Shown: in pieces, positions 1-7,889 of the stretch
Numbering within the stretch: position 1 is the stretch's first letter
Layout: every line of letters begins with the position of its first letter
Assembly (NCBI GenBank): GCA_012523655.1
Contig: JAAYTV010000136.1
Location: 1-8,890, forward strand
Direction of reading: 5' to 3'
From: a bacterium
Lineage (GTDB): Bacteria; Zhuqueibacterota; Zhuqueibacteria; Residuimicrobiales; Residuimicrobiaceae
Length of the DNA stretch: 8,890 bases
Made by a program: the position numbers and the translations under genes
Notes under the pieces: model-generated
Told to the model about the DNA's origin: nothing
Seen by the model: the letters and a program-made list of their open reading frames with translations, nothing else
The model's database searches: none

Positions 1-398
1 CGATCCGGTGTCGGCAAAGAATGGGGCAACACATCGGTAAAACCACCGCCTTCGAAGGGGTTGATCTCGGCATAGAATTCTAGCCCGTGGCGATGCGCGG
101 ATTGGACCGCTTCCGCCAGGAGATCAAACGGCCCTTCATATAAATTCCAAATGGTGTCCACAATCCATTGATGGCGGGTGACGCCCATGGCTTTCAAATA
201 TTCGTGCAGGCGGTCCAGATGCGCCCGGGTAAATAAACCGTTGGCGATATTGTCCGTATAATCGGTTGTCGCAAACAGTTTTTTACGGTTACCGGACAGT
301 GGCCTGCTGCCTGCCGATATCTCACGGCTGAACGACAGCGTGCCCAGACCGGTGGCGGCGCGGGCTAAAAACGATCGCCGATTGATGGGATCACTCAT
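1..398 (-). CDS. Tat-exported TIM-barrel (GHL10-like) protein, 3' part cut off by window start
   Basis: The frame is open from ATG at 398 to the window edge, giving 132 complete residues; the C-terminal part lies outside. Residues 1-24 look like a twin-arginine signal: NRRSFLA at 6-12 (Arg7, Arg8), then a short hydrophobic Ala/Gly/Leu stretch. Export in folded form is therefore likely. From residue 39 the protein matches residues 6-102 of the gene just upstream at roughly 60% identity by eye. Shared blocks include ATTDY, RHQW, SAH.HGLE and PFEGGG. The pattern 'FDLLAEAV..AH..GLE.YAE' resembles the first strand-helix units of GHL10-type glycoside-hydrolase-like TIM barrels. The ATG overlaps the end of the upstream gene by 8 bases (ATGAGTGA, positions 398 to 391), so translation is probably coupled. 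The Shine-Dalgarno sequence is weak. Enzyme activity and substrate are unknown; glycoside hydrolase is an inference from fold-level resemblance and context. Confidence 0.85.
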   Translation of the reverse strand, partial: MSDPINRRSFLARAATGLGTLSFSREISAGSRPLSGNRKKLFATTDYTDNIANGLFTRAHLDRLHEYLKAMGVTRHQWIVDTIWNLYEGPFDLLAEAVQSAHRHGLEFYAEINPFEGGGFTDVLPHSLPTPD

Positions 399-2076
399 CG
401 CAGCTCTCATTCCATTTTTCTTTCAGCAGGGAGGCTAAATCCGCACTCCCGAGGATTCCGTCTTTTTCCATTTGGGTGAAATTGGCCGTTTCATAAAGCA
501 CCAGACCATCCAGGGCCGGATTGCGTTTGACCATCTCGATCTCTGCGGCGGTGAAACGATGGGGGCCGGCAAATCTGAGCTCTTTCATATTGCATTGAAA
601 GTAAAACGGTTTGTCGCTGGCTTGCGTGACGCTGCTAAACGTTTCCACAACCTGACGCAAATTCCATGGCCGCAAGGTCCAGGCGCCCCGGAATTCCAGG
701 TCATCGGCGATCTCGCGTACCCAGGTTTCCCATTGCCAGTCAAAATTCGGTGGAATATAGCTCAATTGCGTGCTGCGGTCATCCGGCATCAGCATTTGCG
801 AGTACAGATGGATGGTTATCGATTTTCCATAGCTTTTAACCAGGTCCCTGGCCTCGCGCAGGAAGAGAGTGTAGGCGTCGCCGTTGATGCGCCTGATGGT
901 TGGATAGTCGGTTCGGCCGCCGGCCGCTTTGAGGACCGGCTCATTGAATCCGTATTCCCAGGCTTCTGGTGAGCGGCTGTGATTGGCCGTTCGAATGTTG
1001 ACGCCGTCCACACCGCGATCCAGACAAAAACGGAGCATGTCCAGCCAATGCCGGCGCACCTCGGGGTAGATGGGATGTAGGTTGCCGGTCAAATACTCCG
1101 GCTTGCCGCAGGCAACAGCTACATATCCCACTTTGTAAAGCACGTGCGATTCAGTCACTTTTTGACGTTCATCGAACGCATAAAAATCCCGGTAAAGACC
1201 TGCGGCGCCGCCCTCCTGCAGCACTTTTTTTACTTGCGCCGATTGAAAGTAGGGGAGGATGATATCCCAGATCTCTGGATACTGATCCCGCATGCTTTTA
1301 AAACCAGTTCGTCCCGAGCTCAAGATAAACGGAATCCCAACACCATGATCGTCTATCAGTTCGACTATTTTCCCACGTTCATTGGCAAAATCACCGTCGC
1401 CATCAGCCAGGGAACAGCGTATCAAGATGTAGGGATGCTCGGCGTTCAGCTGCAGTTCCTCCAAATGAAGAATGCGGCAGAACCTGCTTTTGGGGAACCC
1501 GTTGCGCCACTCGACGGTTTCGCGGAAAGAGACCGGGCCGTCATAGCGCTGAAAGCCATTGTTCTTATCGCTGGTCCACAGGGAGAGATGTTCCGGTCTG
1601 ATGCGCGTGGGTTTGTCGTCCTGTTTTACCAGTCGAATGGCTGCTACGGAGCCGGCGCTGCGGAACGTGCCGGGCCGGCGCAGCAAGCACATGTGCGGAT
1701 GCTCGGCGACAAAGGAACGCATGTTTGGATAGACGCCGCGCATATCCTTAAGAACCTGAACGCCTGCCGGCACGGGTACGGAATGCGGCAACGCGTTGCC
1801 GCTGCCGCCGCCTTCAAAGGGCTTCAGCTCTGCGAAAATTTCAAGTCCGTGGTCGTGCGCCGACGCCACCGCTTCCCGAATCAGGTCAAAACCGTTGGGA
1901 ATGGGATCATAAAAGGTGTATACGGGATTGAACATCCATTGATGGCGGTCAACGCCGATGGCGCGGAGATAATGGTGCAGGCTATCAAGATGCTCTCTGG
2001 TGAACAACTCGCTGCGACCGAGGATATTGTCGAAATAATCCGTCGTCGCCAGCAGCTTCTTATTATTTTTCATCAT
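391..2076 (-). CDS. TIM-barrel protein, putative GHL10-like glycoside hydrolase, no signal peptide
   Basis: This 561-residue protein has no hydrophobic or twin-arginine N-terminus; it begins almost directly at the conserved KKLLATTDY block (6-14), so it is probably cytoplasmic. Two segments recall GHL10-type TIM barrels: 'FDLIREAV..AHDHGLEIFAE' (63-83) followed by PFEGGG (86-91), and 'HPIYPEVRRHW' (334-344) leading to 'GVDGVNIR' (355-362). HSR and YGFNEPV follow at 366-381. The acidic residues Glu83, Glu88, Asp357 and Glu379 are candidate active-site positions, but none can be assigned. Residues about 142-250 are rich in predicted strands and may be an inserted beta domain. The start overlaps the TAA of the upstream gene (TAATG); a second ATG lies at 2073, and no good Shine-Dalgarno is seen, so coupled translation is likely. 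The next gene downstream is a close paralogue with a Tat signal. A real gene is certain; the enzymatic role is inferred. Confidence 0.8.
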   Translation of the reverse strand: MMKNNKKLLATTDYFDNILGRSELFTREHLDSLHHYLRAIGVDRHQWMFNPVYTFYDPIPNGFDLIREAVASAHDHGLEIFAELKPFEGGGSGNALPHSVPVPAGVQVLKDMRGVYPNMRSFVAEHPHMCLLRRPGTFRSAGSVAAIRLVKQDDKPTRIRPEHLSLWTSDKNNGFQRYDGPVSFRETVEWRNGFPKSRFCRILHLEELQLNAEHPYILIRCSLADGDGDFANERGKIVELIDDHGVGIPFILSSGRTGFKSMRDQYPEIWDIILPYFQSAQVKKVLQEGGAAGLYRDFYAFDERQKVTESHVLYKVGYVAVACGKPEYLTGNLHPIYPEVRRHWLDMLRFCLDRGVDGVNIRTANHSRSPEAWEYGFNEPVLKAAGGRTDYPTIRRINGDAYTLFLREARDLVKSYGKSITIHLYSQMLMPDDRSTQLSYIPPNFDWQWETWVREIADDLEFRGAWTLRPWNLRQVVETFSSVTQASDKPFYFQCNMKELRFAGPHRFTAAEIEMVKRNPALDGLVLYETANFTQMEKDGILGSADLASLLKEKWNESCDE

Positions 2077-2822
2077 TATTTGAAGAGCTGAATGCCCAGG
2101 GTAACGACGAACATGGAGATGGATCGTTCTTCCCCTAAAACGACCATGTCTCTGCTCACGATCTCGGGAAAAATCGTCTCCGATATTTTTTTTCTGCCCT
2201 CATAACGCGGATGGCGCAAATCCAGATAACGAAAGCCGAGATTGTAGCGCTGATCATAGAGAACGCCAATGCCCCACTCAAATCCAAAATCCCTTGCAAA
2301 ATCGAAATGAGCCTCTTCGACGATCAAACCGTCCACGCTCGCTTGCCGGGAAGCCATTTTGGAAAAATTGATGCCGGCCTGTAAAAGGCCGTAGAGGGTG
2401 AATTCGGCGGTAAACTGGTAATCGTAGCGAAAGCCGGTCATCACCGGCAGGTTCAACCAGTGCCCGTAGTCAAGCGTCAAAGCGACGGAATCACCCAATT
2501 CTTTGCGAAAATCAGCCTGCAGCGCCTCTGTTTTTGAGCCGTTGCACACCCCTTTGACGCTGAACAGCCACTGCAAGCCGCGGAAGCCGACCGGCGAGAC
2601 CAATTCAGCGCCCAAGCCGTATCCGGTGGCCGCCAGCCCTATCTGGCGGCCGATGGAAAAACCGGATCGCCGCGTCAATTGGCTGTCGTCGGCCAGCTCT
2701 TTGCCATAATCCCCGGCCGGCAGAGCGCCCATGCCGTAAAGATGAACGGCTAATTCGCTTCCCTGACCGAAAGCGCAGCGAGTGATGAACGCAAGCATGA
2801 TAAGCACCCAATAACGCTTCAT
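2076..2822 (-). CDS. Small outer-membrane beta-barrel protein (PorT/OMP_b-brl-like)
   Basis: From ATG at 2822 this encodes 248 residues. An upstream in-frame start at 2966 is rejected because the ATG at 2822 has a Shine-Dalgarno 8 bases ahead and begins a clean signal peptide: Lys2-Arg3, a hydrophobic core at about 4-14, and probable cleavage at AFG|Q after residue 19. The mature part has alternating short amphipathic strands rich in Gly, Tyr and Phe (for example 'FTLYGLLQAGINFS' and 'YNLGFRYLDLRHP'). It ends in a typical last strand with a penultimate Phe (FVVTLGIQLFK). This pattern is that of 8- to 10-stranded outer-membrane barrels annotated as PorT-like or OMP_b-brl proteins in FCB bacteria. 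Cys16 sits in ITRC, a poor lipobox with Arg at -1, so a lipoprotein is unlikely. It follows a 159-base gap with a hairpin, and its stop shares one base with the next start. A specific function cannot be given. Confidence 0.75.
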   Translation of the reverse strand: MKRYWVLIMLAFITRCAFGQGSELAVHLYGMGALPAGDYGKELADDSQLTRRSGFSIGRQIGLAATGYGLGAELVSPVGFRGLQWLFSVKGVCNGSKTEALQADFRKELGDSVALTLDYGHWLNLPVMTGFRYDYQFTAEFTLYGLLQAGINFSKMASRQASVDGLIVEEAHFDFARDFGFEWGIGVLYDQRYNLGFRYLDLRHPRYEGRKKISETIFPEIVSRDMVVLGEERSISMFVVTLGIQLFK

Positions 2823-2830
2823 GCTGTTTT

Positions 2831-2839
2831 TCCTTTCCT
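2831..2839 (-). promoter_or_regulatory. Ribosome binding site of the small outer-membrane protein gene
   Basis: The minus strand reads AGGAAAGGA here, with its last GGA 8 bases before the ATG at 2822. It fixes the start at 2822 rather than at the upstream in-frame ATG at 2966, and agrees with the signal peptide that begins there. Confidence 0.65.
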
Positions 2840-2914
2840 GCATCAATAATCGCTTTCGACCTGACTCATGGACTGGGCCAACTGATACGGATGCGTTCTG
2901 CGAAGGTAACGACA

Positions 2915-2949
2915 CCCGGAGTGGCCGCAAAAATGCAGCCACATCCGGG
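2915..2949 (-). other. Strong intercistronic hairpin (14 bp, one bulge) between two operon genes
   Basis: On the minus strand CCCGGA, a bulged T, then GTGGCTGC (2949 to 2935) pair with GCGGCCAC and TCCGGG (2928 to 2915) around the six-base loop ATTTTT. This gives 14 pairs with one T-G wobble and one single-base bulge. It begins 32 bases after the stop of the beta-helix gene and ends 92 bases before the ATG of the outer-membrane barrel gene. No run of T follows on either strand, so a standard intrinsic terminator is not supported. A 3'-end stabilising or RNA-processing element, or a partial terminator that sets the expression ratio across the operon, are the likelier roles. The remaining bases of the 159-base gap (2823-2981) show only the ribosome binding site; no convincing promoter was found. 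Confidence 0.7.
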
Positions 2950-2981
2950 GTTCGGACTCGTGACAATCACCCCTCATCCAC

Positions 2982-4637
2982 TTATTTCATCATAACCATT
3001 TTTCTGGTTTGTACCTGTCCATCGGCCTGGAGACGGCAGATATAGACCCCGTTGCTCGCCTGATGTCCGGCCTCATTCAAGCCGTTCCACGAAATCTGAT
3101 ACGCACCCGCGGACTGCCGTTTTTGGTTGATCAAGGTCGTTACCCACTGTCCCAGCGCATTGTAGATGGCCAAATGGACCGTTGCGGCGGTCTGCAATTG
3201 ATAAGACAGGGTCGTTCCCGGATTAAACGGATTCGGATGATTCTGCTGCAGCGTAAAGATCGCGGGGGTATGCACCGCATGGAATTCGGTCACGCCGGTT
3301 GTGAGCCAGGCCTGCCACTGGGCTTTTTTATCCGGAAACCAATTCAGATCGCCGACGGGAAAACCGCCTTCGGCATGTGTGTAGGCGGCGGCCGTCGATG
3401 GATAATCAAAATCGAACTCATCGGGCGCTGGGCCGATGCTGGCGGGATCGGCGTCCAGAGCGGCCATGCCATTTCGATCCGCGCGCGGATCAGGATTGCC
3501 CTCGTTGCTAAAGTTGGTGATAATGCGATGGTGCGCATATGCGGCGATCACGGACGGATCCGGCGGATCGGACAGCGCCGGATATTCAACGATGTTGTTC
3601 TCAGCCGTCATGTTGGGAAACCGATCGATGAAGGCTTGCGTTCTCAGGTTGAACAGCACCGAAGTTCTTCGATGGTCGACGCTGTTCAGCATGGCCGTTA
3701 TCTCCGGGGAATAGCCGCAGACATTATGGGCGATACGGATCACGCGATCCGTTTCCGCCGCCAGGGTCGATTTCAGCGAGTCGATGGTGACGCATTCATC
3801 TCTGGTGCTGTCTGAGCTGACAAGCGTCGAGTCGTAGACGCTTCCCTCAAAGTCGCAATCCATAAAAAGATTATTGGTGATAATCCCATGGACCATCCGT
3901 TCCGTTCTGAAACGGCCGCCGAGTTCATAAAAGGTGTTATGATCAAAGATCAGATTATGGATGACGCCGCTGCCTTCCAACGGAAAATGGCTGCAGAGAT
4001 ACAGAGTGCAGTTTTGGATTAAGATGGAGTCCTGCGTGTTGCTGCGGGTATCGATTATCCGTCCATTGCTGGGATTGGCCAGCAGTATGGAATTGCGCAG
4101 CGTCGAATTGGTGAGCAAAAGTTTCTGGCCTTCGGCGTTCATGCGGATGAGGGTTTGGGCTTCATGATCCAAAAAGCAGTCATCGATGATGATGCGCGCT
4201 TTTTTACCATCGCAGCGGAACATGTTTTTGCCGGCCTGATTACCGAGGTTATCGATGCCCGACACGTACAATCCCCGCACCTCGATGTCGCCGCCGGGCT
4301 GGAAGGCGTTGCCGGCAGATCCGGATTCAGTCACAGCAGGAATGAGCATCGGCCTGGGGCCGCTGCCTTTGGCCGCCACAACTCGAAGCGGAGCGGCTTG
4401 AATGCCTTTGAGGATGCCGTTCAGCAGATAGTAGCCGCCGCGTTCCAGCCGGTACACCCGGTTCAGGTTTTTCGGCCCGCCCGTGGCCGAGGTGTCGCCC
4501 TGAATGGCCCGATTGAGCGTTTCATATCCTTGCGGCACATCCAAGGTATCGGGTTCCTGGCTGTAAACGTTCAGTGCAGTCAACGACAGGAGGAACCATC
4601 CCGTCAACACCATGGCGGTAACAACTTTTCGTCTCAT
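2982..4637 (-). CDS. Secreted right-handed parallel beta-helix protein with T9SS type A sorting tail
   Basis: The start at 4637 is chosen over an ATG at 4766 because AAGGAG lies 7 bases ahead and the product begins with a signal peptide; the longer frame would overlap the receptor gene. The protein has 551 residues. Residues 1-26 are a Sec signal (RRK, hydrophobic core, cleavage near VYS|Q). Residues about 118-308 hold repeated turns of the type 'IIIDDCFLDH', 'ILIQNCTLYLC', 'LIFDHNTFYE' and 'GIITNNLFMDC', typical of right-handed parallel beta-helices (compare DUF4957/DUF5123 and PL6-like proteins). A 'FPVGDLNWFP' motif at about 426-435 closes this part. Residues 461-551 are a C-terminal sorting/FlgD-like Ig domain with HPNPFNP near 467-473 and the end KMVMMK, so T9SS export to the surface is expected. 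No catalytic Lys/Arg pair of polysaccharide lyases could be assigned. The protein could be a lyase, a hydrolase or a glycan binder. Its place directly after the receptor argues for surface handling of the same substrate. Confidence 0.85.
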   Translation of the reverse strand: MRRKVVTAMVLTGWFLLSLTALNVYSQEPDTLDVPQGYETLNRAIQGDTSATGGPKNLNRVYRLERGGYYLLNGILKGIQAAPLRVVAAKGSGPRPMLIPAVTESGSAGNAFQPGGDIEVRGLYVSGIDNLGNQAGKNMFRCDGKKARIIIDDCFLDHEAQTLIRMNAEGQKLLLTNSTLRNSILLANPSNGRIIDTRSNTQDSILIQNCTLYLCSHFPLEGSGVIHNLIFDHNTFYELGGRFRTERMVHGIITNNLFMDCDFEGSVYDSTLVSSDSTRDECVTIDSLKSTLAAETDRVIRIAHNVCGYSPEITAMLNSVDHRRTSVLFNLRTQAFIDRFPNMTAENNIVEYPALSDPPDPSVIAAYAHHRIITNFSNEGNPDPRADRNGMAALDADPASIGPAPDEFDFDYPSTAAAYTHAEGGFPVGDLNWFPDKKAQWQAWLTTGVTEFHAVHTPAIFTLQQNHPNPFNPGTTLSYQLQTAATVHLAIYNALGQWVTTLINQKRQSAGAYQISWNGLNEAGHQASNGVYICRLQADGQVQTRKMVMMK

Positions 4638-4644
4638 CGCACGT

Positions 4645-4650
4645 CTCCTT
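4645..4650 (-). promoter_or_regulatory. Ribosome binding site of the beta-helix protein gene
   Basis: AAGGAG on the minus strand sits 7 bases ahead of the ATG at 4637, inside the 31-base gap after the receptor stop codon. It decides this start against the upstream in-frame ATG at 4766. Confidence 0.8.
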
Positions 4651-4668
4651 TTATTTGATAAAGTGGCT

Positions 4669-7600
4669 TTAGAATGCATACCCGATCCCGAAATCAGTGG
4701 TCCAACCATAGTACTCCTGATGGGTGAGAAAGCGTGTAGCCTGTTGGTAGGATTCATCCGGCTCATTCGCGATGTTGTTCCAATTGAAAAAAAGTCTGAG
4801 ATGTTTGCTCAGGCGATAGTTGGCCGAGAGATCCCAGCGCATCAAATCGGCGGTAAATCCATCCAGCTCAGGCCGCTCGCCCACTTGGGAAAGGGTTTTC
4901 CCCTGATGCAGCATGGATACTCTGGCGGATAACGGCCCTTTGTCGTAGCCGATGGAAACATTCATAATGTCATTGGCCTGATCCGGCATTCTTCCGACGC
5001 GAAAGCTATCGACCACCGTAGTCCTGACAAACGGAAATACGTTGATCTTTTGCTGCCGGACAAAAGAACGCGGAAACTTGGTTTCAGACCACAGATGGGT
5101 GAAATTGATATTCAACACCAGCCCGTTGAACGGGTTGGGCAACCAGTCGAACCGGGTTTGCCATTCCGCCTCCCATCCTTTGACTTTAGTCAGGTTGGGA
5201 TTGTTTTCCGGCTGAATCAGGGTCAAACCCTGCAGATCTGATGTATAACCTTCTTTTTGGGCGTTCAAAATCTTGTGACCGGTCCGCATGAAAATCAAAT
5301 CTGATATTTCTTTGTAAAATCCACCGCAGGTGAGCAAGCCCAGTTTATTGCCGTAAAAAGATAAAAACAGGTCATAGTTGTTGGAGATCTGCGGTTTCAG
5401 ATCCGGCCTGCCGAATTCGACGGTCTGTGCCGAACCGTCCACCGCTTTCAACGGCATGAGATAATCCAGCCTTGGCCGGGAAAGTGTTTTGGTGTAGGCC
5501 AATCGCAGGTCGAACCAGTTAGTGGGTCTAACGCGGACATGCATCATGGGAAACCAACGGGCGTAGGTTTTGGTGGCCGTGGTGTCGTAAACAACCGGAT
5601 CATCCAACCCGGGTTCTGTTTCCGAATCGGCGATCCAGCCTTTGCGGCCGGTCATATCCGTATGCGTGTGTTCATAGCGCACGCCGGGCAAAATCATCAA
5701 AAGCCGGCCCAAATTCCATTCGGACATGACATAGCCGGCGGCGACGGCCTCAGTGGTTTCATAATCGTCCAAATCCTCAATCGACGAGCCAATGAGTAGC
5801 GAGTCGAGCACATAGACCTGCATCAGATGGTTTAACTCGTCGGCATCCAGCCTGTAACCAAAGTCGTACCGACCATCCAGATAATCCGTCGCTTTGAATG
5901 TGGCGTCCAAGTAATTGGCTACGGCCGGGAATCCTCCGGTGACGGTTTTATAGTCAAATCCCGATGCGCCGAATTGCGTATGGTGCCTGACGAATTGCGG
6001 CAGCGGCGAATTCAGAAATCTGCGCAGATGGTTTTTATCCCTTTCCTTGCGCTTATCTGTGTACTTGCCGCCCATCTTTAGGTTGCCCGCTATTTTCGTC
6101 GACAGGGTGACTGGCAGCTCCAGATTGAGTTGCGAGGTATAGTCTCTTTCGAAGGATCGATCGGTGGTAAAAGAGGCCGTCTGCGAGCCCATATCCGCAT
6201 AATTATTAAAAGCCGCGTGAATGAGTGCATCCGGACCGAAATTCTCGGCAGGAATCAAACTCTGATCAAAGGCGCTGCGCTCACGGAATCGAAAATAACT
6301 GTTGTACGGAGACCGGGTCAGGGAGGAGGATCGGCTCATTCGCCAGTCCAATTTGGCGGAATGGAAATGATGTTCTCCGGAAAACGAATTCGTCAGCACG
6401 TCGATCTGACTGATGCGGTTGCGCAAACCCAGGTCCCGCCAGTTGTTGCTGAGCTGGTAGCTGTTCCAGTTGATAAGTTCGTTCCGGTCCAGGCGGCTCA
6501 TGAAATTGCTGAGCATCAATTTGCCCGCCGGCAGTCGATAATCGATCACGACGCTGAATCCGGACCGTTCGCGTATTTCGTCGATATAGTCCAGAGTTGC
6601 ATTGGAGACGGATATCGGCGCCAACTCCTCACCCTCTCTTTTTTCACGTGTGACGTAATATCCGGCGGACAGCTGATCCGAACCCCTCTGCGCTTTTTCA
6701 CGACCGCCGGTGATCATGATGCCTAACCGGTTTTCCCAAAATCGATCGCTCAACATCAGGCTGCCTTTGAACTGTCCGGTCTCGTCGCGCTGATCGTTAT
6801 AGCCCTGCTGAAAACGGAGGTTATAGCGAAAACCCTCAGGGGCATCCGCTATTTGAAAGTTGACCACGCCGCCAAAGGCATCCGCATCCTGATCCGGCGT
6901 CAAAGCCTTGGTCAATTCGATCCCCTTGAGCATTTCCGGCGAGATCATGTTTAGATCCACGCTGCGGTCGCCCAGATCGGTGGCCGGAATCTTGTCGCCG
7001 TTGATGGTGATGGCGTTATAGGTGGGCGACAATCCGCGGATCACCACCCGGTTGCCTTCCCCGCCGCTGCGCTGAATGGAAACGCCCGACAGGCGGCCGA
7101 TGGATTCCGCCGCATTGGCATCCGGCAACTCCATGATGCGCTCCGAGGCCACCACGTTCTTGATGGTGTTGGAGCGCAACTGCTTATTGATGGCCGCCAC
7201 CTGTCCTTCCGCCTGCGCCGTGATGACCACGGTACCGCCCAGGACCACGTCAAAATCAAGGCTAATCTCCAGCTTTTTATTTTCACCTGGCTGAATTTGT
7301 ATGGCCAGTGTTTTTCGCTTATAACCGACAAAGGTGGTTTTTAAGGTATAGGACCCGGCGGGAATCTGCTTGATATGATAGGCGCCGTCCAAATTGGTGA
7401 CGCCGCCTAGGGCGGTGCCGTCCAAATAGACATTGGCGCCCGGTAAAGGTTCGCCGGATCGGGAATCCTTCACCGTGCCGCTGAGGCTGCCTTTATCCTC
7501 CACCGGCTTGGCCGACGCCGGTTCCGTTTGCGGCACAATGGCCAACTGCCCTTCTTGGGTTATTTTCAACACCGTGCCGGTACGATTCAGAACCGTCAGC

Positions 7601-7881
7601 AGCGCCTCCATGGCGTAGACATTGTCCTCATGCAAAGACACCTCTGCATCCAAAGGCATCTGAGAAGGACTGTAATTCAATTTGACATGGCTCTTGGCTG
7701 AGATGGTTGCCAGGGCGACCTCAAAAGGCGCCCGGTCTAAATGAATCGAAATTTTATTCAACAACGACAGCGGAATCACCCTGCCATGCATCTCGGCTTG
7801 ACTCAGATCGATCAGTCTTTCCTGCGAAAACAGAACCGTGGAGATCATCAGCAGGGTCCAAAACACGATCGTTCGCTTCAT
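4669..7881 (-). CDS. TonB-dependent receptor with STN and carboxypeptidase-like N-terminal domains (FecA-type signalling)
   Basis: The protein has 1070 residues from ATG 7881. Residues 1-19 are a signal peptide (MKR, hydrophobic core, cleavage at LFS|Q). Domains in order: STN signalling domain at about 39-118; a carboxypeptidase-regulatory-like Ig fold at about 131-210 ('LSGTVKDSRSGEPLPGANVYL', ending near 'FVGYKRKTL'); a TonB-box-like stretch GGTVVITAQ at about 215-223; plug at about 240-348 with 'RVVIRGLSP' and 'DAFGGVVNFQ'; and a barrel from about 353 to the C-terminal Phe (IGYAF). The plug and barrel look like the large Xanthomonas/Caulobacter-type receptors for glycans or other substrates. 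The STN domain right after a FecR gene indicates transmembrane signalling: ligand binding outside would release an ECF sigma factor inside. No SusD gene follows, so it is not a standard SusC. A GTG at 7902 and a TTG at 7887 are alternative starts. The ligand is unknown. Confidence 0.93.
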   Translation of the reverse strand: MKRTIVFWTLLMISTVLFSQERLIDLSQAEMHGRVIPLSLLNKISIHLDRAPFEVALATISAKSHVKLNYSPSQMPLDAEVSLHEDNVYAMEALLTVLNRTGTVLKITQEGQLAIVPQTEPASAKPVEDKGSLSGTVKDSRSGEPLPGANVYLDGTALGGVTNLDGAYHIKQIPAGSYTLKTTFVGYKRKTLAIQIQPGENKKLEISLDFDVVLGGTVVITAQAEGQVAAINKQLRSNTIKNVVASERIMELPDANAAESIGRLSGVSIQRSGGEGNRVVIRGLSPTYNAITINGDKIPATDLGDRSVDLNMISPEMLKGIELTKALTPDQDADAFGGVVNFQIADAPEGFRYNLRFQQGYNDQRDETGQFKGSLMLSDRFWENRLGIMITGGREKAQRGSDQLSAGYYVTREKREGEELAPISVSNATLDYIDEIRERSGFSVVIDYRLPAGKLMLSNFMSRLDRNELINWNSYQLSNNWRDLGLRNRISQIDVLTNSFSGEHHFHSAKLDWRMSRSSSLTRSPYNSYFRFRERSAFDQSLIPAENFGPDALIHAAFNNYADMGSQTASFTTDRSFERDYTSQLNLELPVTLSTKIAGNLKMGGKYTDKRKERDKNHLRRFLNSPLPQFVRHHTQFGASGFDYKTVTGGFPAVANYLDATFKATDYLDGRYDFGYRLDADELNHLMQVYVLDSLLIGSSIEDLDDYETTEAVAAGYVMSEWNLGRLLMILPGVRYEHTHTDMTGRKGWIADSETEPGLDDPVVYDTTATKTYARWFPMMHVRVRPTNWFDLRLAYTKTLSRPRLDYLMPLKAVDGSAQTVEFGRPDLKPQISNNYDLFLSFYGNKLGLLTCGGFYKEISDLIFMRTGHKILNAQKEGYTSDLQGLTLIQPENNPNLTKVKGWEAEWQTRFDWLPNPFNGLVLNINFTHLWSETKFPRSFVRQQKINVFPFVRTTVVDSFRVGRMPDQANDIMNVSIGYDKGPLSARVSMLHQGKTLSQVGERPELDGFTADLMRWDLSANYRLSKHLRLFFNWNNIANEPDESYQQATRFLTHQEYYGWTTDFGIGYAF

Positions 7882-7889
7882 GCGCAACC

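Noticed and set aside
1144..2091. Long plus-strand open frame of 315 codons opposite the TIM-barrel gene
   Set aside because: It is antisense to a gene whose protein has a close paralogue next door, its translation shows no recognisable domain, and it lacks a plausible ribosome binding site. It is a reading-frame shadow.
2915..2949. Calling the intergenic hairpin a standard rho-independent terminator
   Set aside because: There is no T-run after the stem on either strand; the only T-rich part is the loop.
2823..2966. Upstream extension of the small outer-membrane protein to the ATG at 2966
   Set aside because: The extension would place 48 non-hydrophobic residues in front of a clear signal peptide and would run through the hairpin. 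The ATG at 2822 has a well-spaced ribosome binding site.
2960..2970. Small inverted repeat GTGA-N3-TCAC just after the beta-helix stop codon
   Set aside because: A 4-bp stem with a three-base loop is expected by chance and has no further support as an operator.
3009..3815. Plus-strand open frame of 268 codons opposite the beta-helix gene
   Set aside because: The minus-strand gene has a signal peptide, beta-helix repeats and a T9SS tail. The plus-strand translation is arginine-rich without any family features.
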